From assembly GCA_045660225.1 (NCBI GenBank), contig JAZRDK010000063.1:1-15882 (forward strand): DNA of 15,882 nucleotides, given 5' to 3'. The notes beneath the pieces are model-generated. The model searched no databases. It was not told the DNA's origin and was given only the letters and a program-made list of their open reading frames with translations. Position numbers and translations under genes: made by a program. The DNA comes from Scatosoma sp045660225. GTDB lineage: Bacteria; Bacillota; Clostridia; Christensenellales; Borkfalkiaceae. The number at the start of each line of letters is the position of its first letter. Within the stretch, counting starts at the first letter, position 1. Positions 1 through 8,240 of the stretch are shown here, one piece after another.

Positions 1-816
1 CGACATGGCTACGATCCGACTTTGATTGCAACCGACTTAGACGACGAAGCGATTGAAGCGGCAACAAAACGCTTAAACGAGTTTGAAGGCCGTTTCCAAA
101 TTTTCAAATCAAATTATAAAGACTACGAAGGCGTGTTTGAAAACGCCGGCATAGACGAAATAGACGGCGCGCTTATCGATTTTGGGATTTCTTCCCACCA
201 AATCGACGACGTGGACAGGGGATTTAGTTATAAATCTAAGGAAGCACCTTTAGATATGCGTATGAATACGTCGGCGTACTTGACGGCGGAAATCGTACTC
301 AACACCTATTCCGAAGAAGCGCTTGCAAGAATTTTGAAAATGTACGGCGAAGAAACTTTTGCAAAGCAAATTGCAAGAAACGTCGTCAAAGAACGCGCGG
401 AAAAGCCCTTAAAAACGTCGGGCGATTTCGCGGAAATTATTAAAAAGAGTATTCCTGCGAAATTCCGTTTCGGCGGAGCGCCTTGCGAAAGAAAAAGTTT
501 CCAGGCAATTCGCATTGAAGTCAACGCCGAACTCGACGGGTTATACCAGCTGGTAACGTCGTTGACGAGAAGATTGAAAAAGGGTGGGCGAATCGCAATT
601 CTTACCTTCCACTCCTTGGAAGACAGAATTGTGAAAGAAGCGTTTAAGGCTTTGGAATCGCCTTGTACCTGCCCCGGGAATTTTCCCGTTTGCGTGTGCG
701 GAAAAAAACCGGAAATCAAAATTATCACGCGCAAGCCGATTACGGCAACCGAAGAAGAACTTGCCTACAATTCGAGAAGTAAATGCGCGAAACTGCGCGT
801 AGCGGAGCGTTTGTAA
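1..816 (+). CDS. rsmH: 16S rRNA (cytosine(1402)-N(4))-methyltransferase RsmH, 5' partial
   Basis: SAM-dependent enzyme that N4-methylates C1402 of 16S rRNA in the decoding centre. The frame is open from base 1, so the N-terminus (roughly 45 residues, including the GGHS-type SAM loop) lies outside the window; 271 residues are present against about 310 in the family. Visible family signatures are ATDLDDEAI near the start (SAM-binding acidic strand), DGALIDFGISSHQIDD, the RGFSY...LDMRM block, FGGAPCERKSFQAIRIEVN, ILTFHSLEDRIVK, the four-cysteine CTCPGNFPVCVC segment and the terminal SRSKCAKLRVAER. It is the usual first or second gene of dcw clusters, and the FtsL gene follows after 51 bases. Identification is very secure; only the true start is unknown. 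Confidence 0.97.
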   Translation, partial: RHGYDPTLIATDLDDEAIEAATKRLNEFEGRFQIFKSNYKDYEGVFENAGIDEIDGALIDFGISSHQIDDVDRGFSYKSKEAPLDMRMNTSAYLTAEIVLNTYSEEALARILKMYGEETFAKQIARNVVKERAEKPLKTSGDFAEIIKKSIPAKFRFGGAPCERKSFQAIRIEVNAELDGLYQLVTSLTRRLKKGGRIAILTFHSLEDRIVKEAFKALESPCTCPGNFPVCVCGKKPEIKIITRKPITATEEELAYNSRSKCAKLRVAERL

Positions 817-826
817 AACAAGCCTG

Positions 827-858
827 CTCCGTAACATAAGAAAAACGAAGATACGGAG
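827..858 (+). promoter_or_regulatory. Hairpin that could mask the ftsL Shine-Dalgarno site
   Basis: CTCCGTA (827-833) is the perfect reverse complement of TACGGAG (852-858). The right arm contains the first bases of the GGAGGG SD (855-860), which lies 7 bases before the ftsL ATG. A 7-bp stem with an 18-base loop would partly hide the ribosome site. Seen: complementarity and position. Inferred: any regulatory role. Ribosomes finishing rsmH stop at 814-816, close to the left arm, so they could open the stem and couple translation. Confidence 0.35.
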
Positions 859-867
859 GGGACTGCT

Positions 868-1476
868 ATGAGCTTATTGCTTGAAGAAAGAACGATGGAA
901 AACACCGTTCTTGATATGGAAGCGCAAAAGCACAACGAGATGATAAAAGAACGTTATCGTCGTCTTTTCAACGCGCAAGAAGTGCAATTTGCTGAAAGTG
1001 AAGCTACGGCGGTAAAGGCTTACGCCCCCGCATCGACCTACGAAGCGCCCGTGGAAGCGTACGCGCCCACCGTAGAACAAGCGCCTACGGTCACTGAATT
1101 TGAAAGAGAAATTGCGGTTTCGCCCGTATTCACGACGGAAAAATTCAACGCAATGGAAGAAAATCAAGTGCAAGTCGTTGCGCCTGCGCCCGTTTCTTCT
1201 ATCAGCGCAAAATCCGTTGCGGAAGTTGCTTACACGTTGACGCCTTTGGCGAAAGTGGTGATGGCTGTCTTTACGGCAATCGTCGTTGCAATGATTACCT
1301 TGATTTGCATCAATACCCACGCTATCAGCGCTAAAAACGTACGTTTGAAGAATCTTGAAAGACAAAAGGAAGAGCTTATCGAACGCAATGAAGACATGCA
1401 ACGCCGTATCGACGAAGCAAGAAGCGAAGACGCGATTAGGGCATACGCCGAATCTCAAGGCGTTTTGCTTGGTTAA
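868..1476 (+). CDS. ftsL: FtsL-like septal protein (septum formation initiator type)
   Basis: Predicted single-pass membrane protein of 202 residues that would join FtsQ/DivIB and DivIC to support the FtsW-PBP synthase at the septum. Layout: a cytoplasmic N-terminal region to about residue 127, rich in Ala, Pro, Thr and Glu and starting with a charged MIKERYRRLFNAQE stretch (25-38); one hydrophobic segment (about 128-149); then a short charged coiled-coil-like extracellular part (about 153-188). The tail after the membrane segment is the FtsL hallmark; sequence itself is poorly conserved in the family. The N-terminal region is much longer than in typical FtsL. The start is supported by GGAGGG at 855-860, 7 bases ahead. 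The call rests mainly on topology and its place between rsmH and the class B PBP gene; a DivIC-type protein is the alternative. Confidence 0.7.
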   Translation: MSLLLEERTMENTVLDMEAQKHNEMIKERYRRLFNAQEVQFAESEATAVKAYAPASTYEAPVEAYAPTVEQAPTVTEFEREIAVSPVFTTEKFNAMEENQVQVVAPAPVSSISAKSVAEVAYTLTPLAKVVMAVFTAIVVAMITLICINTHAISAKNVRLKNLERQKEELIERNEDMQRRIDEARSEDAIRAYAESQGVLLG

Positions 1477-1500
1477 TAAAAAAGGGGAAACAGTACGCCT

Positions 1501-3243
1501 TTGAAAACAGAATATTCAATATCGATTTTACGAAAGAGGTTATTTGCCATCAGCTTGGCGATAACCTTTCTTTTTTGTCTTTTAGGGGCGCGTTTTTTGT
1601 ACGTGCAGGTGATTTGGAGTGAAGAACTTGGCTATCGCGCGCTCGACCAGTGGACGCGCGAAATTCCAATTGTCGCAAAACGCGGAAAAATCACGGACAG
1701 AAACGGCGTTGTTTTGGCAGACAATTCGACGGCGTACACCGTTTTTGCGCGCGCAAACGCCGTCAAAGACAAGGCGTCCACCTCTAAGCTTTTGGCGCAG
1801 TCGTTGGGTGTTGACGAATCGCTTACCTACGACAAACTCGTAAAGAAAAAGGCGTCGGAAATCACCGTTGCTAAGCGTGTGGGAAAGTCCGCCGTAGAAA
1901 AACTGACGGCGCAAGGTATAGACGGCGTGTATTATTCACGCGATAACGTTCGCTTTTACCCCAAATCGGACGCGCTTTGCCAAGTCGTTGGGTTTACGTC
2001 CGTAGACAACGTCGGCACGACGGGTGTTGAAAAGTATTACGACGAGAATCTCTCGGGGAAAAACGGCGAGCTTTTGTATGAAACCGACCTTGTCGGTGTG
2101 GAAATTGAAGGGAGCGTTGCGACGTATTTGCCTGCGGAAGACGGGTACAACGTCGAATTGACGATTGACTACGGCATACAAGAAATCGTCGAAAGCGCGA
2201 TGAAAAAGGTGTATTCCGCGTATTCGCCCAAGTCCGCGTCCTGTATTTTACTGGACGTAAACGATTTTGAAGTCTTGGCGCTTGCCAACTATCCTTCGTA
2301 CGACCTAAACGACGTGCCGAGAAACGACGCCGAACTTCTCAACGCGCTTACCAGAAATACAATCGTCTGTGACATATACGAGCCGGGCTCGACGTTTAAG
2401 ATAATCACGTCCGCCGTCAATTTAGAAGAATACGAAAAGGGTAACAAAAACGCCGTTTCGCCTAAATACGTATTCCCCAGCTCTCGCACAAGGTCGGTTG
2501 ACGGGACGACGGTCAAGTGTTGGAGCAATCATGCCAACGGCAAACATTGCAATCAAACGCTTGCCGAAGCCTTGAACAACAGTTGCAACCCGTGTTTTAC
2601 GGATATGGCGCTTTCGCTTGGTAAGGAAACGTTTTACTCCTATCTTTCCGCATTTGGGTTTGGGCAAAGGACGGGGATTGACTACGGTGGCGAAAGTTAC
2701 GGCTTGTTAATGCCAAAAACAAGCGTGCGAAATTGCGACCTTGCGCGTATCGGCTTTGGTCAAACGATTGCCGTTTCGGGGATTCAGCTTGCCTGTGCCA
2801 CCGCATCGGCAATCAACGGCGGTTACTATTATACGCCCAGACTCGTAAAACGCATTTATGCGGACGACGGCTACGTTTTGCAAGAGAATAAGCCGATTTT
2901 GAAAAATCGTACCATCAGCGAAAGTGCGTCAAAAACACTTGCGACAATGCTGGAAGGCGTCGTAACAAACGGTAGCGGTAAAAAGGCGTATATTGAAGGC
3001 GCAAGGGTTGCAGGTAAAACAGGTACGGCGCAAAAGTTTGAAAACGGGCGTATTGCCGTAGGGAAATACGTGTCTTCTTTCGTCGGTTTTTTTCCTGCGG
3101 ATAAACCGAAATATCTTGCGCTCGTTATCGTGGACGAACCGCAGGGCGCGTACTACGGCTCGGTAGTTTCCGCCCCCGTCGCCAAAGAAGTTTTTGAAGA
3201 AATTATCCGTCTGAAAAACATACCTTTACAAAAGCAGGAATAG
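1501..3243 (+). CDS. ftsI: Class B penicillin-binding protein, septal transpeptidase (FtsI/PBP2B/SpoVD type)
   Basis: Cross-links septal peptidoglycan as partner of FtsW. 580 residues: short cytoplasmic N-terminus, membrane anchor (about 16-36), PBP dimer (pedestal) domain beginning with the AKRGKITDRNGVVLA motif (59-73), and a transpeptidase domain with all three active-site motifs: S297-T-F-K300, S361-C-N363 and K506-T-G508-T. The protein ends about 70 residues after KTG and shows no PASTA domain, unlike B. subtilis PBP2B and SpoVD. The TTG at 1501 is the only usable start: in-frame stops at 1474-1479 lie just upstream and the next TTG is inside the membrane segment. The SD is poor (AAAGGGG, 1481-1487, 13 bases ahead), which suggests limited initiation. 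Vegetative versus sporulation role cannot be told from sequence; it is the only class B PBP in the window. Confidence 0.96.
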   Translation: MKTEYSISILRKRLFAISLAITFLFCLLGARFLYVQVIWSEELGYRALDQWTREIPIVAKRGKITDRNGVVLADNSTAYTVFARANAVKDKASTSKLLAQSLGVDESLTYDKLVKKKASEITVAKRVGKSAVEKLTAQGIDGVYYSRDNVRFYPKSDALCQVVGFTSVDNVGTTGVEKYYDENLSGKNGELLYETDLVGVEIEGSVATYLPAEDGYNVELTIDYGIQEIVESAMKKVYSAYSPKSASCILLDVNDFEVLALANYPSYDLNDVPRNDAELLNALTRNTIVCDIYEPGSTFKIITSAVNLEEYEKGNKNAVSPKYVFPSSRTRSVDGTTVKCWSNHANGKHCNQTLAEALNNSCNPCFTDMALSLGKETFYSYLSAFGFGQRTGIDYGGESYGLLMPKTSVRNCDLARIGFGQTIAVSGIQLACATASAINGGYYYTPRLVKRIYADDGYVLQENKPILKNRTISESASKTLATMLEGVVTNGSGKKAYIEGARVAGKTGTAQKFENGRIAVGKYVSSFVGFFPADKPKYLALVIVDEPQGAYYGSVVSAPVAKEVFEEIIRLKNIPLQKQE

Positions 3244-3273
3244 AATAACTTAGTAAGTAAAGGGAGTGTTTGT

Positions 3274-4752
3274 ATGCGAGTATCGGAAATTGCAACGTGG
3301 TTAAAAGGAAGGCTTGTTTTGCCAAACCAAACGGGGGACGATAAAGATATTTCCGGGCTTTTCGCGGACAGTAGGACGGTGTCGCAAGGCGGTTTATTTT
3401 TTTGTTTGGAAGGGGGCAAAGTCGACGGTCACGATTATGTGCCTGACGCCGTAAAAAACGGCGCGGTTGCCGTTGTTACGCAAAAGGAATTAACGCTTAC
3501 CGTTCCGCAAATCATCGTACCATCCACACGCGAAGCGCTTGCAAAATCGGCGTCTTATTTCTACGGCGAGCCTGCGAAAAAATTGAAAATCGTCGCGGTT
3601 ACGGGTACAAACGGGAAAACGACGACGGCGCATATGCTCGTTTCCATTTTACGTTCAGCAGGCAAACGCGTGGGGATAATCGGTACGCTTGGCGCGTCCT
3701 TTGAAGAAGACGAGTGGGAAATAGGCTTGACGACGCCAGACCCTATTGTATTGCACGAATTGTTGTCTTTGATGCTAAAAAAAGGCGCGGAATACGTGGT
3801 GATGGAGGCGTCTGCGCACGCTTTACATTTTGACAAGTTGGCGGATATTTCCTTTTCCGCCTGCATCTTTACCAACCTTTCGCAGGACCATCTCGATTTT
3901 TTTCAAACGATGTACGCGTATAAAACGGCTAAACTTCATTTGTTCGCAAAGGAAATTTGCCCCGTTGCCATTGTCAACGGCGACGACGAAACGGGCAGGG
4001 AAATTTTTCGCCTGCGCGAGCGCGCGTTCGCGAAAACGGCGCTGTACGGTTTGGTGACGCCGACGGATGCGTTTGCCGTCATCACACAGGAAGGCTTGGG
4101 TGGCACGGATTGCATGCTCAATCTCAGCGACAGGCTTTGTCGCGTTCGGCTTTCCCTGGTCGGACGACATAACGTCTACAACGCGCTTGCCGCCGCAACC
4201 TGCGCTATCGAGCTGGGTTTAGACGTTGGCTCGGTGGCTTGCGGATTAAAGACGCTTACGACGATAAAGGGACGCTTGCAACGTGTTTCCAATTACCACG
4301 GCGCGGATGTATACGTCGATTTTGCGCATACCCCCGACGGGTTGGAAAAGTCGCTGGACGCACTTCGTCCGCATACGAAAGGAAGGCTTGTGTGTCTGTT
4401 TGGTTGCGGTGGAAACCGTGACAGGGAGAAAAGGCCGTTGATGGGCGAGATTGCAAGCAAAAAAAGTGATTTTTCCGTGTTGACGTCCGACAACCCAAGA
4501 TATGAAGACCCGCTGGATATTCTTTCGGAAGTGGAAAGGGGTTATCGTCGTTTCAGTACTCGCTACGTCGTCGTGCCCGACAGGGCGCGCGCCATCGAAT
4601 ACGCGCTTGGTTTTCTCTCGCTTGGCGACGTTTTGCTGATTGCAGGGAAGGGCGGAGAAGATACGCAAGAGATTATGGGCATAAAATATCCCTTTGACGA
4701 CCAAACTGTTGTTGAAAAACTGTCGCTTGCATTAGAAAACGACGGGCTATAA
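3274..4752 (+). CDS. murE: UDP-MurNAc-L-Ala-D-Glu:meso-diaminopimelate ligase MurE
   Basis: Cytoplasmic ATP-dependent ligase adding the third stem-peptide residue to UDP-MurNAc-dipeptide. 492 residues, normal for the family. The N-terminal UDP-binding domain includes the DSRTV block (32-36); the central ATPase domain has the P-loop GTNGKTTT (111-118), NLSQDHLDFF (201-210) and the lysine of the YKTAKLHLF segment (K220) expected to be carbamylated; the C-terminal domain has GCGGNRDREKRPLM (377-390). The substrate motif is D406-N-P-R409, which in studied MurE enzymes goes with meso-DAP rather than L-Lys, so a DAP cell wall is inferred. AGGGAG at 3261-3266, 7 bases ahead, supports the ATG. mraY follows after 10 bases; the usual intervening murF is absent. 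Confidence 0.97.
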   Translation: MRVSEIATWLKGRLVLPNQTGDDKDISGLFADSRTVSQGGLFFCLEGGKVDGHDYVPDAVKNGAVAVVTQKELTLTVPQIIVPSTREALAKSASYFYGEPAKKLKIVAVTGTNGKTTTAHMLVSILRSAGKRVGIIGTLGASFEEDEWEIGLTTPDPIVLHELLSLMLKKGAEYVVMEASAHALHFDKLADISFSACIFTNLSQDHLDFFQTMYAYKTAKLHLFAKEICPVAIVNGDDETGREIFRLRERAFAKTALYGLVTPTDAFAVITQEGLGGTDCMLNLSDRLCRVRLSLVGRHNVYNALAAATCAIELGLDVGSVACGLKTLTTIKGRLQRVSNYHGADVYVDFAHTPDGLEKSLDALRPHTKGRLVCLFGCGGNRDREKRPLMGEIASKKSDFSVLTSDNPRYEDPLDILSEVERGYRRFSTRYVVVPDRARAIEYALGFLSLGDVLLIAGKGGEDTQEIMGIKYPFDDQTVVEKLSLALENDGL

Positions 4753-4762
4753 AGGGCGCAAA

Positions 4763-5716
4763 ATGACGAAAAATTACCTGTTTGCGACGGTGCTTGCCTT
4801 CGTACTGTCGGCGCTATCTTTACGCGTTTGGATTCCGATGTTACGGAAATGGAAGGCGGGTCAAAACATCCTATCTTACGTAAAAGAACACAAGAAAAAA
4901 GGCGGTACGCCAACGATGGGCGGTATCGCTTTCGTTTTTGCGTCGGCGCTTATTACCTGCTTGTTTTCGCCGATGGATAGGCGAGTGATACTTGCGCTTG
5001 CAGTCGGTCTTTCGTATATGGTTGTCGGCGTGCTCGACGATTTGCTTAAAAAATACCATCATGAGAATTTAGGGCTTCGTGCCTGGCAAAAATTCGCCTT
5101 CCAAACGGCGATAGCCTTGTTTTGCGGTTTGTATTGTCTTCGTACGGGTCAAACCACGCTCCAGCTCCCGTTTTTAGATAAAACGCTTGTCGTCGGTTGG
5201 TGGATATTGCCCCTGTCCGTGCTCGTGTTTTTGGCGACGGTCAATGCCGTCAACTTAACGGACGGCTTGGACGGACTTGCATCCGCGGTCAGCGTACCGT
5301 TTTTTCTTGTCTTAGGCGTGATAATTACCCTGCAAATCGGATTTAACGGATTGTCTACGTTAAGCTTTTCTTTGGTGGGCGCGTTGCTTGCGTTTTTGCT
5401 ATTCAATTCGCACCCTGCGTCCGTGTTTATGGGGGACACCGGCTCGTTAGCGCTTGGCGGTTTTGCGTCCGCAATCGCCGTTTTTTCAGGCAATGCCTTG
5501 TATGTTCCCTTGCTCGGCGCTTGTTTCGTGTTCACGGTCATATCCGTGCTTGTGCAGGTAATATACTATAAAGCAACGGGCGGAAAACGCGTGTTTTTAA
5601 TGTCGCCCGTCCATCATCACTTCCAACAAAAGGGCTATTCGGAAACGAAAATATCCTACGCTTATTTCGCCGTTACGCTTGTTGTTGGCTTGCTGATTTT
5701 GACTACCGTCTTATAA
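4763..5716 (+). CDS. mraY: Phospho-MurNAc-pentapeptide transferase MraY
   Basis: Polytopic membrane enzyme that moves phospho-MurNAc-pentapeptide from UDP to undecaprenyl phosphate, forming lipid I. 317 residues with about ten hydrophobic segments. Family motifs in order: KKGGTPTMGGIAF (45-57), the Asp pair in VLDDLLKK (D92, D93), NAVNLTDGLDGLA (161-173), NSHPASVFMGDTGSLALGG (215-233, Mg-binding Asp in MGDTG) and SPVHHHFQQKG (281-291). All catalytic acidic and His residues expected for the family are present. The SD AAGGG (4752-4756) overlaps the murE stop, so translation is probably coupled to murE. The murD SD in turn overlaps this gene's stop. Confidence 0.98.
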   Translation: MTKNYLFATVLAFVLSALSLRVWIPMLRKWKAGQNILSYVKEHKKKGGTPTMGGIAFVFASALITCLFSPMDRRVILALAVGLSYMVVGVLDDLLKKYHHENLGLRAWQKFAFQTAIALFCGLYCLRTGQTTLQLPFLDKTLVVGWWILPLSVLVFLATVNAVNLTDGLDGLASAVSVPFFLVLGVIITLQIGFNGLSTLSFSLVGALLAFLLFNSHPASVFMGDTGSLALGGFASAIAVFSGNALYVPLLGACFVFTVISVLVQVIYYKATGGKRVFLMSPVHHHFQQKGYSETKISYAYFAVTLVVGLLILTTVL

Positions 5717-5722
5717 AGGAGA
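5717..5722 (+). promoter_or_regulatory. Ribosome binding site that decides the murD start
   Basis: AGGAGA abuts the first ATG (5723) with no spacing, but its AGGAG core (5717-5721) lies 7 bases before the second in-frame ATG (5729). The second ATG is therefore the better start, removing two residues from the longest frame. Confidence 0.75.
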
Positions 5723-5728
5723 ATGCGT

Positions 5729-7102
5729 ATGTATCCTGCTTTTCAAACTTTTTTGGTGTACGGTTTATCCCGTTCGGGTTGTTCCGCGACGGAGTTTTTA
5801 TTGAAAAAGGGCGCAAGTGTTTACGTGTACGACGATACGATGACCGCGCGCATCGAAAACACGGCGAAATTGTTGGAAGAAAAGGGCGCGAAACGCTTGA
5901 TAAAGGACGACCTTTCTAAAGCGGTGGACATATGCGACGCGCTCGTATTAAGTCCGGGTATACCCATCGACCATCCCGTTGCGGTGGCGTTCAAGCGCAG
6001 GCAAAAGGCGGTGCTTGGCGAAGCGGAGCTTGCGTGCAGGTACTTGCGCGGAACTATCGTCGCGGTTACGGGCACAAACGGAAAGACGACGACGGTTTCC
6101 ATGCTTGCCGAAACGTTGAAGGAAGGGGGGTATATTGCCAAGTGTTGCGGTAATATCGGCGTACCCATGGTCGAGTTTACGGGTATGGACGAGAGAGAAA
6201 TTGCCGTTGCTGAAATTTCAAGTTTTCAACTGGAAACCCTGCAATCTTTACGTCCGCATATCGCCGTCGTTTTGAATATTACGCCCGACCATTTGAATCG
6301 ACATTACACGATGGAAAACTACGTTTTCTTGAAATCGAAACTTTTGAAAAACCTAACGGAAACGGAATACGCGATACTCAATTACGACGACGAAACCGTA
6401 CGACAGTTTGCATCTAAAACAAGGGCGCGCGTCCTGTATTTTTCTGTAAAAGAACGGGTGAAAGGCGCGTATTTAGAAGACGGGTACTTGTATTTCGGCA
6501 AGGAAAAAATGCTTTCCGTGGACGATTTGTCTATCGGTGGATTACATAACGTCCAAAATGCGCTCGCCGTCATTGTCGCGTCAAAAATTATGGGCGTAAA
6601 AACGTCGGAAATTATCAAGGCTTTGACGGAGTTTAAGGGTGTAAAACACCGTATCGAATTTGTTGCGGACGTAGACGGCGTTCGTTACGTAGACGATTCG
6701 AAGGGTACAAACGTAGATGCAACGATGAAAGCGGTTGCGACTATGAAAACGGACACCGTTTTGTTGCTCGGCGGAAAAGACAAGGGCTATGATTATAAGC
6801 CGTTGTTTTCGGCTTTGAAAGGCTCGCTTGTCAAACACGCCGTTTTGTATGGCGAAAACCGATACGCCCTTTTGAAAAGCGCGCAAGAATCGGGTTTTTC
6901 AAGCGTCAGCTTATGTGATACGTTTTCCTTTGCTGTGCGTATTGCGTCGTTGAAGGCGGAACGTGGCGAAACGGTACTTTTAAGCCCTGCCAGCGCAAGC
7001 TTTGACGAGTTTGCAAGCTATGAAGAGAGAGGTGACAGGTTTGTTGAAATCGTTCAAACCCTTGCAGGAACGACGCTTGCGCCCGTCCCGTGTACAGAAT
7101 AA
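5729..7102 (+). CDS. murD: UDP-MurNAc-L-alanine:D-glutamate ligase MurD
   Basis: Cytoplasmic ATP-dependent ligase adding D-Glu to UDP-MurNAc-L-Ala. 457 residues from the ATG at 5729, normal length. The N-terminal Rossmann-like domain begins FLVYGLSRSGCSAT; the central domain has P-loop GTNGKTTT (K119 binding phosphate), LNITPDHLNRH and a following KSKLL segment carrying the probable carbamylated lysine; the C-terminal domain has VDDSKGTNVDATMKA, LLLGGKDKGYDY and the SPASASFDEF block typical of MurD. Its last 62 bases overlap the likely ftsW start, and the ftsW SD is inside this gene, pointing to translational coupling with lipid II polymerisation. Nothing unusual in composition. Confidence 0.97.
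   Translation: MYPAFQTFLVYGLSRSGCSATEFLLKKGASVYVYDDTMTARIENTAKLLEEKGAKRLIKDDLSKAVDICDALVLSPGIPIDHPVAVAFKRRQKAVLGEAELACRYLRGTIVAVTGTNGKTTTVSMLAETLKEGGYIAKCCGNIGVPMVEFTGMDEREIAVAEISSFQLETLQSLRPHIAVVLNITPDHLNRHYTMENYVFLKSKLLKNLTETEYAILNYDDETVRQFASKTRARVLYFSVKERVKGAYLEDGYLYFGKEKMLSVDDLSIGGLHNVQNALAVIVASKIMGVKTSEIIKALTEFKGVKHRIEFVADVDGVRYVDDSKGTNVDATMKAVATMKTDTVLLLGGKDKGYDYKPLFSALKGSLVKHAVLYGENRYALLKSAQESGFSSVSLCDTFSFAVRIASLKAERGETVLLSPASASFDEFASYEERGDRFVEIVQTLAGTTLAPVPCTE
7029..7035 (+). promoter_or_regulatory. Strong ribosome binding site for ftsW inside murD
   Basis: GAGGTGA is a 7-base exact match to the canonical SD. It lies 5 bases before TTG 7041 and 8 before TTG 7044 in the ftsW frame. 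The upstream candidates ATG 7020 and GTG 7032 would put it at or after the start. It therefore argues for a TTG start. Confidence 0.65.
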
Positions 7103-8204
7103 AGGCGATGTTTCCATTTTGATTTTAACGACGCTTTTGTCCGCGTTCGGAATTGTCGCCATTTATTCGGCGAGTGGTTACGTTGCCAAAACGCAGTACG
7201 GGGACGAGTGGTACTTCGTCAAAAAACAGGTCTTTGGTTTCGTCGGTGGTTTCGTTGGTATGCTACTTTGCAGTCGGCTTAACACGGAAAAACTGCGCGG
7301 AAAAAAGGTGCGTTGGCTTGCGCTTATCGTACCGATTTTGTTGCTTGCGCTTGTGTTCGTGCCGGGGATAGGCAAGACGAATTACGGCGCGACGCGGTGG
7401 ATAGGGGTCGGCGGATTCACTTTGCAACCGTCCGAGCTTGCCAAATACGGTTTCGTCGTTTTTGCGTCGGCGTATATGGCGGACGATATGGGCAAAATGC
7501 GTACCTTTAAGGGGGTGTTGCCCCTGCTTGGCGCAGGTGGCGTTATTTGCGTTTTGATTCTTTTAGAACCGAATATGTCCGTGACGATGTGCGTGGGGTT
7601 GTTGCTACTTTCTATGCTCTTTTTGGGTGGTATGAAAATCAAGCATTTTCTTGTCATTTTTATCCCCGCAATGGTTGCCGTACCCGTACTTATTGCCATC
7701 GAGCCGTACCGCCTTTCCCGTTTAAGCGCTTTTCTCGACCCATGGGAATCGCCTAAAGGCGAAGGCTATCAACTCATACAGTCTTTATACGCGCTCGGCA
7801 ACGGCGGTTGGTTTGGTACGGGACTGTTCAAATCACGGCAAAAATACCGTTTTTTGCCCTTTGCGGAAAGTGATTTTATCTTATCGATTATCGGCGAAGA
7901 GTTGGGTTTTGTCGGTGTTTTGACGCTCTTTACTTTATGTGGTTTGCTCGTGTTTCGCGGTATCAAAACGGCATCGCGAGCGCAAGATTTTTTCTCGTTT
8001 GCGTTGGCGTCGGGCATCACGCTCGTATATGGAATACAAACGGTGATAAACGCGCTGGTCGTCAGCGGGAGTATACCGCCGACGGGGTTGCCGTTGCCAC
8101 TTATCAGTTCGGGCAATACGTCGCTGATTATCACGATGTCGTCGATGGGTGTATTGTATTCGCTTTCGGCGAAAGGGGAAGGCGTGAAGGAAACAAAAGG
8201 ATAG
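7041..8204 (+). CDS. ftsW: Septal lipid II polymerase FtsW (SEDS family; SpoVE-like)
   Basis: SEDS glycosyltransferase that polymerises lipid II with the class B PBP encoded upstream. 387 residues from TTG 7041, with about ten hydrophobic segments starting near residue 25. Family signs are GATRWIGVGGFTLQPSELAKYG (split here as GATRWIG and LQPSELAKYG), LEPNMSVTM, the PWESPKGEGYQLIQSLYALG block, and FLPFAESDFILSIIGEELGF, where D278 fits the catalytic Asp of SEDS proteins. The C-terminal signature is PPTGLPLPLISSGNTS; common family members have SYGGSS at its end, so the second Gly is Asn here. FtsW, RodA and SpoVE are close relatives; the dcw location favours FtsW. ATG 7020 is the alternative start if the SD reading is wrong. 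Confidence 0.93.
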   Translation: MLKSFKPLQERRLRPSRVQNKGDVSILILTTLLSAFGIVAIYSASGYVAKTQYGDEWYFVKKQVFGFVGGFVGMLLCSRLNTEKLRGKKVRWLALIVPILLLALVFVPGIGKTNYGATRWIGVGGFTLQPSELAKYGFVVFASAYMADDMGKMRTFKGVLPLLGAGGVICVLILLEPNMSVTMCVGLLLLSMLFLGGMKIKHFLVIFIPAMVAVPVLIAIEPYRLSRLSAFLDPWESPKGEGYQLIQSLYALGNGGWFGTGLFKSRQKYRFLPFAESDFILSIIGEELGFVGVLTLFTLCGLLVFRGIKTASRAQDFFSFALASGITLVYGIQTVINALVVSGSIPPTGLPLPLISSGNTSLIITMSSMGVLYSLSAKGEGVKETKG

Positions 8205-8223
8205 GCGTTTACATACAATAAAG

Positions 8224-8236
8224 CAAAGGAGCTTTG
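8224..8236 (+). promoter_or_regulatory. Mini-hairpin containing the murA Shine-Dalgarno
   Basis: CAAAG (8224-8228) and CTTTG (8232-8236) form a 5-bp stem around GAG, so the SD AAAGGAG (8225-8231) lies within stem and loop, 9 bases before the murA ATG. Stability would be low; the pairing is seen, regulation is only a possibility. Confidence 0.25.
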
Positions 8237-8240
8237 TCGT

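Noticed and set aside
5723..5728. Upstream ATG of murD
   Set aside because: It directly abuts the SD with no spacing; the ATG at 5729 has a normal 7-base gap.
7002..7040. Longer ftsW reading frame starting at 7002, 7020 or 7032
   Set aside because: No SD lies at a workable distance ahead of these codons, whereas GAGGTGA fits TTG 7041/7044. ATG 7020 remains possible but less supported.
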